From contig NZ_RDBL01000006.1 in assembly GCF_008042035.1 (NCBI RefSeq), positions 1,755,825 through 1,819,824 on the forward strand: a stretch of 64,000 nt of DNA, read 5' to 3'. Under the pieces are notes generated by a model. That model saw only the letters and a program-made list of their open reading frames with translations. It had not been told where the DNA came from and did not search any database. How positions within the stretch are numbered: position 1 is the first letter of the stretch; each line of letters opens with the position of its first letter. Made by a program: the position numbers and the translations under genes. This document shows positions 45,329-52,988 of this stretch, in pieces. The DNA is from Streptomyces sp. col6. Its GTDB lineage: Bacteria; Actinomycetota; Actinomycetes; Streptomycetales; Streptomycetaceae.

Positions 45329-46486
45329 GTGCGCATGCGTTACGGAATGAATCCCCAGCAGGCCGCTGCCGAAGCCGCTCCCGTACATCCGGGGCGTCCG
45401 CCGCTGAAGGTGCTGGCCGGCACCCCGTCCTACATCAACTGGCTGGACGCCCTGAACGCCTGGCAGCTCGTCCGCGAGGCGGCCGCCGTACTCGGTGTGC
45501 CGGCCGCGACCTCGTTCAAGCACGTCTCGCCCGCCGGGGCGGCACTCGCCGGTCCGGTGGACGAGGCCGTCGCACGCCTCCACGGCGTCGATCCCGCCAC
45601 CGTCGGACCGCTGACCAGCGCCTACCTGCGGGCCCGGGACGGCGACCCCAAGTCGTCGTACGGGGACTTCGCCGCGGTCTCGCACGAGGTCGACGCCGAA
45701 CTGGCCGAGCTGCTCGGCCGGGTCGTCTGCGACGGGATCGTCGCGCCCGGGTACGCGCCGGGCGTGGCCGGCACACTGAGCCGGAAGAAGAACGGCACCT
45801 TCCTCGTCATGGAGGCCGACCCGGACTTCACCGCCCCTGCCGCCGAGTCCCGTGAGGTCTTCGGACTCCGGCTGTCCCAGGAGCGCGACCCCGTACCCGT
45901 GTCGGACAAGGTGATCGCGGACGTCGTGTCCGGCGAGGTGCCGGCAGCCTCCCGCCGGGACCTGCTGCTCGGGCTCGTGGTGCTGCGCCGCACCCAGTCC
46001 AACGCGGTGTGCTACCTCAAGGACGGCATGGCCCTCGGAATCGGCGCGGGTCAGCAGTCCCGGGTGGACTGCACCCGGCTGGCCGGAGCCAAGACGGACA
46101 CCTGGTGGCTCCGCAGGCATCCGCTGGTGCGCGATCTCGCCTTTCGCACGGGCATCCGCCGCCAGGAACGGATCAACTGGCAGATCCGGCTCGTCGAGGG
46201 AGACCTGACGGCCGGCGAGCTGGACCGCTGCCGGGAGGCACTCGGCGGTGAACCGCCCGAGCTGGATGCGGCGCTGCGCACCGAATGGCTCGGCCGGCTC
46301 ACGGGGGTCTCCTTCGTGTCGGACGGTTCGCTGCCGTTCCGGGACAACGTCGACCACGCCCGGCGCCACGGAGTGACGTGCATCGCGGAGCCCGGCGGCT
46401 CCATCCGGTCCGACGAGGTCGCAGAGGCCTGCCGCGCCCACGGGATCGCCCTGGCGCGCACCGGCCTGCGGCTCTTCCACCACTGA
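45329..46486 (+). CDS. Stand-alone AICAR transformylase (PurH C-terminal domain)
   Basis: This 385-aa enzyme from GTG 45329 (AGGAG 6 nt upstream) corresponds only to the formyltransferase domain of PurH; there is no IMP cyclohydrolase domain. It has the catalytic Lys-His pair (ATSFKHVSPAG), NAVCYLKDGMALGIGAGQQS and the AICAR-binding CIAEPGGSIRSDEV near the end. It formylates AICAR using 10-formyl-THF. It is probably an auxiliary to a bifunctional purH elsewhere, made only when ZMP accumulates, since a ZTP riboswitch controls it. Confidence 0.92.
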   Translation: MRMRYGMNPQQAAAEAAPVHPGRPPLKVLAGTPSYINWLDALNAWQLVREAAAVLGVPAATSFKHVSPAGAALAGPVDEAVARLHGVDPATVGPLTSAYLRARDGDPKSSYGDFAAVSHEVDAELAELLGRVVCDGIVAPGYAPGVAGTLSRKKNGTFLVMEADPDFTAPAAESREVFGLRLSQERDPVPVSDKVIADVVSGEVPAASRRDLLLGLVVLRRTQSNAVCYLKDGMALGIGAGQQSRVDCTRLAGAKTDTWWLRRHPLVRDLAFRTGIRRQERINWQIRLVEGDLTAGELDRCREALGGEPPELDAALRTEWLGRLTGVSFVSDGSLPFRDNVDHARRHGVTCIAEPGGSIRSDEVAEACRAHGIALARTGLRLFHH

Positions 46487-46683
46487 CGACGGCCCCGCCC
46501 GCCCCGGCCGGAGCACCCCGGCCGGGCTTCTCCCCGGAGGCATCAGAGTTACGTCAATACGGACCGCAGCCGCACCCCCCGCCCGATATGCCGGAAATTC
46601 ACGAGGTAGTTTCGACAGTGGCTGCCGCATCGGCCGCCACCGGTTTCCGTGAGAAGATCCGGTTTCAGGAAGACAATGGGGCC

Positions 46684-49227
46684 ATGGCGCGCGGCAAACT
46701 TCGGATCTACCTCGGTGCGGCACCCGGCGTCGGCAAGACGTACGCGATGCTCTCCGAGGCGCACCGGCGCGTCGAACGGGGCACCGACTGCGTCATCGGC
46801 TTCGTCGAGCACCACGACCGCCCGCGCACCGAGACCATGCTGCATGGCCTCGAAGTGGTCCCGCGCCGCGAGATCGAGCACCGCGGGGCCGTCTTCACCG
46901 AGATGGACATCGACGCCGTCCTGGAGCGGGCCCCGGCCGTCGCCCTGGTCGACGAGCTGGCCCACACCAACGTGCCCGGCTCCCGCAACGCCAAGCGCTG
47001 GCAGGACGTCGAGGAACTCCTCCAGGCCGGCATCGACGTCGTCTCCACCGTCAACATCCAGCACCTGGAGTCCCTCGGCGACGTCGTCGAGTCCATAACC
47101 GGCGTACGCCAGCGCGAGACCGTGCCCGACGAGGTCGTCCGCCGGGCCGACCAGCTCGAACTGGTCGACATGTCGCCCCAGGCCCTGCGCCGCCGCATGG
47201 CCCACGGCAATATCTACAAGCCGGACCGGATCGACGCCTCGCTCTCCAACTACTTCCGCCCCGGCAACCTCACCGCCCTGCGCGAGCTGGCCCTCCTCTG
47301 GGTCGCCGACCGGGTCGACGAATACCTCCAGCAGTACCGGGGCGAGCACAACATCCGCACCACCTGGCAGGCCCGTGAGCGCATCGTCGTCGGCCTCACC
47401 GGGGGCCCCGAGGGCCGCACGCTCATCCGCCGCGCCGCCCGGATGGCGGCCAAGGGCTCGGGCAGTGAGATCCTCGCCGTCTACATCGCCCGCAGCGACG
47501 GACTGACCTCGGCCTCGCCCAAGGAGCTGGCCGTCCAGCGCACCCTCGTCGAGGACCTGGGCGGCACCTTCCACCACGTCATCGGCGACGACATACCCTC
47601 GGCGCTGCTGGAGTTCGCCCGGGGCGTCAACGCCACGCAGATCGTCCTCGGCTCCAGCCGCCGCAAGACCTGGCAGTACATCTACGGACCCGGCGTCGGC
47701 GCCACCGTCGCCCGCGAGTCCGGCACCGACCTCGACGTCCACATCGTCACCCACGACGAGGTCGCCAAGGGCCGGGGGCTGCCCATAGCCCGGGGTGCCC
47801 GCCTCGGCCGGGCCCGCATCATCTGGGGCTGGGCGGTCGGCGTCGGCGGGCCCGTCCTCCTCGCCGTGCTCCTCAAGTCCCTGGAGTCCGGCCCCGGGCT
47901 CGCCAACGACGTCCTGCTCTTCCTCTTCATGACCGTCGCCGCCGCCCTGGTCGGCGGACTGCTGCCCGCCCTCGCCGCGGCAGCCGCCGGCTCCCTGCTC
48001 CTGAACTACTGGTTCACCCCGCCCACCCACACCCTGACCGTCCAGGACCCGGAGAACCTGGTCGCCATCGTGATCTTCTTCGCGGTGGCGGTCGCGGTGG
48101 CCTCCGTGGTCGACCTCGCCGCCCGCCGCACCCACCAGGCCGCCCGGCTGCGCGCGGAGTCCGAGATCCTCTCGTTCCTGGCCGGCAGCGTGCTGCGCGG
48201 CGAGACCACCCTGGCCGCGCTCCTGGACCGGGTCCGCGAGACCTTCGGCATGGGTTCCGTCGCCCTGCTGGAGCGGCGCAGCGACGTCGACCCCTGGACG
48301 TGCGCCGGCAGCGTCGGCCCGGCCCCGGCCGCCCGGCCCGAGGACGCCGACGTGGACATGCCCGTCGGCGACCACATGGCCCTGGCCCTGTCCGGCCGGG
48401 TGCTGCCCGCCGAGGACCGCCGGGTGCTCGGCGCGTTCGCCGCCCAGGCCGCCGTCGTCCTGGACCGCCAGCGCCTGGTCGACGAGGCCGAGGAGGCCCG
48501 CAGACTCGCCGAGGGCAACCGCATCAGGACCGCGCTCCTGGCCGCCGTCAGCCACGACCTGCGCACCCCGCTGGCCGCGATCAAGGCCGCCGTCTCCTCC
48601 CTGCGCTCCGACGACGTCGCCTGGTCCGACGACGACGAGGCGGAACTCCTCGAAGGCATCGAGGCCGGCGCCGACCGCCTCGACCACCTCGTCGGCAACC
48701 TCCTGGACATGTCCCGCCTCCAGACCGGCACCGTGACCCCGCTGATCCGGGAGATCGACCTCGACGAGGTGGTGCCCATGGCGCTCGGCGGCGTCCCCGA
48801 GGACAGCGTCGACCTGGACATCCCCGAGACGCTGCCCATGGTCGCCGTCGACCCCGGACTCCTGGAGCGGGCCGTCGCCAACATCGTGGAGAACGCCGTC
48901 AAGTACAGCCCCGACGGCGACCGCGTCACCGTCGCGGCCAGCGCGCTCGGCGCCCGCGTCGAACTCCGGGTCACCGACCGCGGCCGGGGCGTCCCCGACG
49001 AGGGCAAGGAGCGCATCTTCGAGCCGTTCCAGCGCTACGGCGACGCCCCGCGCGGCGCCGGAGTCGGCCTCGGCCTCGCGGTGGCCCGCGGATTCGCCGA
49101 GTCCATGGGCGGCACGCTCGACGCCGAGGACACCCCCGGCGGCGGCCTCACGATGGTCCTCACCCTCAAGGCGGCACCGGGCCACGCCCCGGCCGCCCCC
49201 GGCCTGCCCGCACGGGTCACCTCATGA
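46684..49227 (+). CDS. kdpD: Sensor histidine kinase KdpD
   Basis: This 847-aa kinase starts at ATG 46684, giving the usual N-terminus MARGKLRIYLGAAPGVGKTY. Domains in order: KdpD N-terminal domain with Walker A (GAAPGVGKT) and Walker B-like VDELAHTNVPGSR; USP-like domain (~residues 230-370); four TM helices (~385-490, e.g. LLAVLLKSLESGPGLANDVL...); GAF-like linker; H-box (LAAVSHDLRTPLAAIKA); and HATPase (GAGVGLGLAVARGFAESMGG). It senses K+ limitation, osmotic stress and, in many bacteria, c-di-AMP through the USP domain. KdpE follows. Confidence 0.95.
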   Translation: MARGKLRIYLGAAPGVGKTYAMLSEAHRRVERGTDCVIGFVEHHDRPRTETMLHGLEVVPRREIEHRGAVFTEMDIDAVLERAPAVALVDELAHTNVPGSRNAKRWQDVEELLQAGIDVVSTVNIQHLESLGDVVESITGVRQRETVPDEVVRRADQLELVDMSPQALRRRMAHGNIYKPDRIDASLSNYFRPGNLTALRELALLWVADRVDEYLQQYRGEHNIRTTWQARERIVVGLTGGPEGRTLIRRAARMAAKGSGSEILAVYIARSDGLTSASPKELAVQRTLVEDLGGTFHHVIGDDIPSALLEFARGVNATQIVLGSSRRKTWQYIYGPGVGATVARESGTDLDVHIVTHDEVAKGRGLPIARGARLGRARIIWGWAVGVGGPVLLAVLLKSLESGPGLANDVLLFLFMTVAAALVGGLLPALAAAAAGSLLLNYWFTPPTHTLTVQDPENLVAIVIFFAVAVAVASVVDLAARRTHQAARLRAESEILSFLAGSVLRGETTLAALLDRVRETFGMGSVALLERRSDVDPWTCAGSVGPAPAARPEDADVDMPVGDHMALALSGRVLPAEDRRVLGAFAAQAAVVLDRQRLVDEAEEARRLAEGNRIRTALLAAVSHDLRTPLAAIKAAVSSLRSDDVAWSDDDEAELLEGIEAGADRLDHLVGNLLDMSRLQTGTVTPLIREIDLDEVVPMALGGVPEDSVDLDIPETLPMVAVDPGLLERAVANIVENAVKYSPDGDRVTVAASALGARVELRVTDRGRGVPDEGKERIFEPFQRYGDAPRGAGVGLGLAVARGFAESMGGTLDAEDTPGGGLTMVLTLKAAPGHAPAAPGLPARVTS

Positions 49228-49280
49228 CACGCGAAGACCTCCCCGTGACGACGTACACCCAGCAGAAAGGCAGGACCGCG

Positions 49281-49973
49281 ATGACCCGGGTGCTAGTGGT
49301 CGAGGACGAGCCGCAGATCGTACGCGCCCTCGTGATCAACCTGAAGGCGCGCAAGTACGAGGTGGACGCCGCGCCCGACGGGGCCACCGCCCTCCAGCTC
49401 GCCGCCGCCCGCCACCCCGACGTCGTCGTCCTCGACCTCGGGCTGCCCGACATGGACGGCGTCGACGTGATCAGGGGCCTGCGCGGCTGGACGCGGGTGC
49501 CGATCCTGGTGCTCTCGGCCCGCCACACCTCCGACGAGAAGGTCGAGGCGCTGGACGCGGGGGCCGACGACTACGTGACCAAGCCGTTCGGCATGGACGA
49601 GCTGCTGGCCAGGCTGCGGGCCGCCGTCCGACGCGCCGAGCCGGTCGGCCAGGACGGGGGCGACCAGGTCGTCATCGTGGAGACCGAGGGCTTCACCGTC
49701 GACCTCGCCGCCAAGAAGGTCCACCGCGAGGGCAAGGACGTACGGCTCACGCCCACCGAGTGGCACCTGCTGGAGGTCCTCGTCCGCAACGGCGGCCGCC
49801 TCGTCAGCCAGCGCCAGCTGCTCCAGGAGGTCTGGGGGCCCTCGTACGGCACCGAGACGAACTACCTGCGCGTCTACATGGCACAGCTGAGGCGCAAGCT
49901 GGAGGCCGACCCCTCCCACCCCCGCCACTTCGTCACCGAACCCGGCATGGGTTACCGCTTCGAGCGCGCCTGA
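49281..49973 (+). CDS. kdpE: Response regulator KdpE
   Basis: This 230-aa OmpR-type regulator has receiver Asp52 (VVVLDLGLPDMDG), Lys in DDYVTKPFGMDEL, and a winged helix (LTPTEWHLLEVLVRNGGRLV to EPGMGYRFERA). The ATG 49281 has AAAGG/AGGA upstream; an ATG at 49224 overlapping the kdpD stop (ATGA) would add 19 residues. It should activate kdpFABC, which lies 5 kb upstream rather than adjacent. Confidence 0.94.
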   Translation: MTRVLVVEDEPQIVRALVINLKARKYEVDAAPDGATALQLAAARHPDVVVLDLGLPDMDGVDVIRGLRGWTRVPILVLSARHTSDEKVEALDAGADDYVTKPFGMDELLARLRAAVRRAEPVGQDGGDQVVIVETEGFTVDLAAKKVHREGKDVRLTPTEWHLLEVLVRNGGRLVSQRQLLQEVWGPSYGTETNYLRVYMAQLRRKLEADPSHPRHFVTEPGMGYRFERA

Positions 49974-50061
49974 AACCGGCTCGCCCGGCGTGTCCGGGTC
50001 CCCCGTACGGGTGAGACGGCGGCCACCCGCGACGACCTCGCGGGACCGGTACCCTTCGGGT

Positions 50062-50478
50062 ATGAGTGCTGTTCCCCGATTCGAGAAGCCCCGCAAGGGC
50101 GAGCGGCCGTCCGGGCGCTTCCGGCGGATGCTCGACCGGCTTTCCAGCTCCCAGGAGGACCTGGAGTGCGAGGAGCTGGAGGAGGACTCGCAGGCTTCGG
50201 GGTGCACCCGGATCTCCGAATGCACCGACCGCCAGATCGTGAAGGTCACTGGTACCTTGCGGACGGTCACCCTGCGACCGCGCGCCGGAGTGCCCGCCCT
50301 GGAGGCGGAGCTCTTCGACGGCACCGCACCGCTCGACGTGGTCTGGCTCGGCCGCCGCTCCATCGTGGGCATAGAGCCCGGCCGCAAGCTCATCGCCTCC
50401 GGCCGGATCGCCATGAGCCACGGCCGCCGGGTGCTGTTCAACCCCAAATACGAACTCCGACCGCTCGGCAAGGAGTAG
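50062..50478 (+). CDS. OB-fold nucleic acid-binding domain protein
   Basis: This 138-aa protein starts at ATG 50062, where TACCCT ends 6 nt before the ATG, suggesting a leaderless transcript. The basic N-terminus (FEKPRKGERPSGRFRRMLDR) is followed by a five-strand OB-fold (RQIVKVTGTLRTVTLRPR to KLIASGRIAMSHGRRVLFNP). Single OB-fold proteins of this kind occur next to Trk genes in actinobacteria; their ligand is unknown. The next gene starts 3 bp downstream. Confidence 0.88.
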   Translation: MSAVPRFEKPRKGERPSGRFRRMLDRLSSSQEDLECEELEEDSQASGCTRISECTDRQIVKVTGTLRTVTLRPRAGVPALEAELFDGTAPLDVVWLGRRSIVGIEPGRKLIASGRIAMSHGRRVLFNPKYELRPLGKE

Positions 50479-50481
50479 CCG

Positions 50482-51237
50482 GTGACGTCTCTCGACAAGC
50501 CGACGTCCGAAACGGACCGCACCACCGACCAGCAGGAGGCCGACAGCAGGGCGGTCACCGAGGCCGCGCTCTTCGAGGCCTTCGGCGGCGTGAGGGGCAT
50601 GGTGGAGACGGTCCTGCCGGGCCTGCTCTTCGTCACGATCTTCACCATCGACAAGAACCTCACCCACTCGGCCGTCGCCGCTCTCGCGGTGTCGCTGGCC
50701 CTCGTGGCCGTCCGGCTGATCCGCAAGGACACCGTCAAGCACGCCTTCAGCGGCGTCTTCGGTGTGGCCTTCGGCGTGGTCTTCGCCAAGATGACCGGCA
50801 ACGCCAAGGACTTCTACCTCCCGGGCATGCTCTACACCCTCGGGCTCGCCCTGGCGTACCTGGTCAGCACAGTCGCCGGCCTGCCTCTGATCGGCCTCAT
50901 CCTGGGCCCGGTGTTCAAGGAGAACCTCTCCTGGCGCACCCGTAACCCCGGCCGCAAGAAGGCGTACGCCAAGGCCAGCTACGCCTGGGGACTGATCCTG
51001 CTCGCCAAGTGCGCGATCCTCTTCCCGCTGTACTGGTGGGCCGACACCACCCAGCTCGGCTGGGTGCTGGTCGCCCTGAAGATCCCGCCCTTCCTGCTGG
51101 CGGTCTACCTGACCTGGGTCTTCCTCGCCAAGGCACCGCCGCCCATCGACGTCTTCGCCGAGATGGAGGCCGAGGAAGAGGCCGAGAAGGCCCGCAAGGC
51201 GGCCGCCGCCGAAGCGGCCAGGGGCCAGGAGTTCTGA
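50482..51237 (+). CDS. DUF3159 integral membrane protein
   Basis: This 251-aa protein from GTG 50482 has about six TM helices (GLLFVTIFTIDKNLTHSAVA ... LAYLVSTVAGLPLIGLILGP ... IPPFLLAVYLTWVFL) and a charged C-terminal coil (EAEEEAEKARKAAAAEAARG). DUF3159 genes are commonly coupled to the OB-fold gene and near trkA genes. Function is unknown; a role in K+ handling is inference from context. Confidence 0.87.
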   Translation: MTSLDKPTSETDRTTDQQEADSRAVTEAALFEAFGGVRGMVETVLPGLLFVTIFTIDKNLTHSAVAALAVSLALVAVRLIRKDTVKHAFSGVFGVAFGVVFAKMTGNAKDFYLPGMLYTLGLALAYLVSTVAGLPLIGLILGPVFKENLSWRTRNPGRKKAYAKASYAWGLILLAKCAILFPLYWWADTTQLGWVLVALKIPPFLLAVYLTWVFLAKAPPPIDVFAEMEAEEEAEKARKAAAAEAARGQEF

Positions 51238-51243
51238 GACGTA

Positions 51244-51288
51244 CGAGAGGGGCCTGTCACCGCCACCGGCGGCAACAGGCCCCTCTCG
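51244..51288. terminator. Terminator between DUF3159 gene and the trkA pair
   Basis: A 14-bp perfect stem (CGAGAGGGGCCTGT and complement) with an inner GCCACCGGC hairpin, between convergent genes. Confidence 0.85.
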
Positions 51289-51298
51289 CATGTCCCGG

Positions 51299-51976
51299 CT
51301 ACTTCTCCGGATCGCCCTGCCGCACCGACAGCAGGTCCTCCAGCTGCTCCTCGCGCGCCTGCGCGGCCACGAACAGCAGCTCGTCACCGGCCTCCAGGCT
51401 CTCCTCCGGGCTCGGCGTCAGCACCCGCTGGCCCCGGATGATCGTCACCAGCGAGGTGTCCTCCGGCCAGGCGACCTCCCCGACCTGCGTACCCGCCAGC
51501 GCCGACTCCGGCGGCAGCGTCAGCTCGACCAGGTTCGCGTCGCCGTGGCTGAAGCGCAGCAGCCGGACCAGATCGCCGACGCTCACCGCCTCCTCCACCA
51601 GCGCCGACATCAGACGCGGCGTGGAGACCGCGACATCGACGCCCCACGACTCGTTGAACAGCCACTCGTTCTTCGGGTTGTTCACCCGGGCGACGACCCG
51701 CGGCACGCCGTACTCGGTCTTCGCCAGCAGCGAGACGACCAGGTTCACCTTGTCGTCACCGGTCGCCGCGATCACGACGTTGCAGCGCTGCAGCGCCGCC
51801 TCGTCCAGCGACGTGATCTCACAGGCATCCGCCAGCAGCCACTCGGCCATCGGCACCCGCTCCACCGAAATGGCGGTCGGCGCCTTGTCGACGAGCAGCA
51901 CCTCGTGCCCGTTCTCCAGCAGCTCGCCCGCGATGGAACGTCCCACCGCACCGGCCCCGGCAATCGCGACACGCAT
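51299..51976 (-). CDS. TrkA-type potassium channel regulatory protein (RCK)
   Basis: This 225-aa protein has an RCK_N Rossmann domain (MRVAIAGAGAVGRSIAGELL; Asp in VLLVDKAP) and an RCK_C domain (LAGTQVGEVAWPEDTSLVTI to LEAGDELLFVAAQA). Its ATG overlaps the stop of the neighbouring trkA paralogue (ATGA at 51974-51978). RCK proteins bind NAD(H), ATP or c-di-AMP and gate K+ channels or transporters. Together with its neighbour and the divergent permease it forms a K+ uptake control unit. Confidence 0.92.
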   Translation of the reverse strand: MRVAIAGAGAVGRSIAGELLENGHEVLLVDKAPTAISVERVPMAEWLLADACEITSLDEAALQRCNVVIAATGDDKVNLVVSLLAKTEYGVPRVVARVNNPKNEWLFNESWGVDVAVSTPRLMSALVEEAVSVGDLVRLLRFSHGDANLVELTLPPESALAGTQVGEVAWPEDTSLVTIIRGQRVLTPSPEESLEAGDELLFVAAQAREEQLEDLLSVRQGDPEK

Positions 51977-52644
51977 CAGTGACCGCCCTCCTCGGGGCCC
52001 TCGGCGAAGGCCGCCTCGACCTTCGCGATCTCGTCCGTCCGCATCATCACGTGGACGAGGTCGCCCTCCTGCAGCACCGTCTGCGACGACGGCAGAATCG
52101 CTTCGCCCAAGCGGGTGAGGAAGGCGACGCGCACGCCCGTCTCCTCCTGGAGCGTGCTGATCTTGTGGCCGATCCAGGACGGCGTGGTGTGCACCTCCGC
52201 GAGCTGCACCCCGCCGCTCGGGTCCCGCCACAGCGGCTCAGCGCCCGAGGGCAGCAGCCGGCGCAGCATCTGGTCCGCGGTCCAGCGGACGGTGGCGACC
52301 GTCGGAATGCCCAGCCGCTGATACACCTCGGCGCGCCGGGGGTCGTAGATCCGGGCCGCGACGTTCTCGATGCCGAACATCTCGCGCGCCACCCGGGCCG
52401 CGATGATGTTGGAGTTGTCGCCGCTGCTCACCGCCGCGAACGCGCCGGCCTCCTCGATCCCCGCCTCACGCAGGGTGTCCTGGTCGAAACCGACCCCGGT
52501 CACGCGACGCCCGCCGAACCCGGAGCCGAGGCGCCGGAACGCCGTGGGGTCCTGGTCGATGACGGCGACCGTGTGCCCCTGCTGCTCCAGGGTCTGCGCG
52601 AGAGCGGCTCCCACTCGCCCGCAGCCCATGATGACGATGTGCAC
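51976..52644 (-). CDS. TrkA-type potassium channel regulatory protein (RCK), paralogue
   Basis: This 222-aa protein has RCK_N (MHIVIMGCGRVGAALAQTLE; VAVIDQDPTAF) and RCK_C (IGHKISTLQEETGVRVAFLT to LQEGDLVHVMMRTDE). It is the first gene of the two-gene trkA operon. The pair are diverged paralogues, so a heteromeric RCK ring is possible. It is divergent from the KimA-type permease across 344 bp. Confidence 0.92.
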   Translation of the reverse strand: MHIVIMGCGRVGAALAQTLEQQGHTVAVIDQDPTAFRRLGSGFGGRRVTGVGFDQDTLREAGIEEAGAFAAVSSGDNSNIIAARVAREMFGIENVAARIYDPRRAEVYQRLGIPTVATVRWTADQMLRRLLPSGAEPLWRDPSGGVQLAEVHTTPSWIGHKISTLQEETGVRVAFLTRLGEAILPSSQTVLQEGDLVHVMMRTDEIAKVEAAFAEGPEEGGH

Positions 52645-52988
52645 CTTGCGCCTACCTCGCAGTCCTGGTCGTCCGGCTGACCTGCGAAAACACCCTGCTC
52701 ACACTCTTTCCTCGGCTGGCCGGGCAAACAACGGGGCAACGGTGTGTCCCGTCGCCCGGTTACGAGCTTATGCGGCGGCGGTTGCGTTGCCTCATCCGAG
52801 TGTGCGCATCGCGGGGCCGCCGGGGCAAAGACGACGTGGCGCGGGCCACTTCGCACCCCTTCCCCGGCGGGCGCGGCGCAAGGATTGCGTTAAGGATTCC
52901 GCGGCGTTTCGGTCCGAGTGCAGGAGATTGGCGGGCCACGCCGCCCGTGCGGGGGCGGGGCCCATACGGAACCCTTACGATCCTCAGC
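52645..52988. other. 344-bp divergent promoter region between trkA pair and KimA-type permease
   Basis: No gene and no riboswitch could be recognised. Toward the permease a TACGAT box at 52976-52981 ends 7 nt before the GTG, implying a leaderless transcript. Confidence 0.5.

Noticed and set aside
52645..52988. c-di-AMP riboswitch upstream of the KimA-type permease
   Set aside because: The conserved aptamer blocks seen at 15848-15994 are absent, and the -10 box lies too close to the start codon for a leader RNA.
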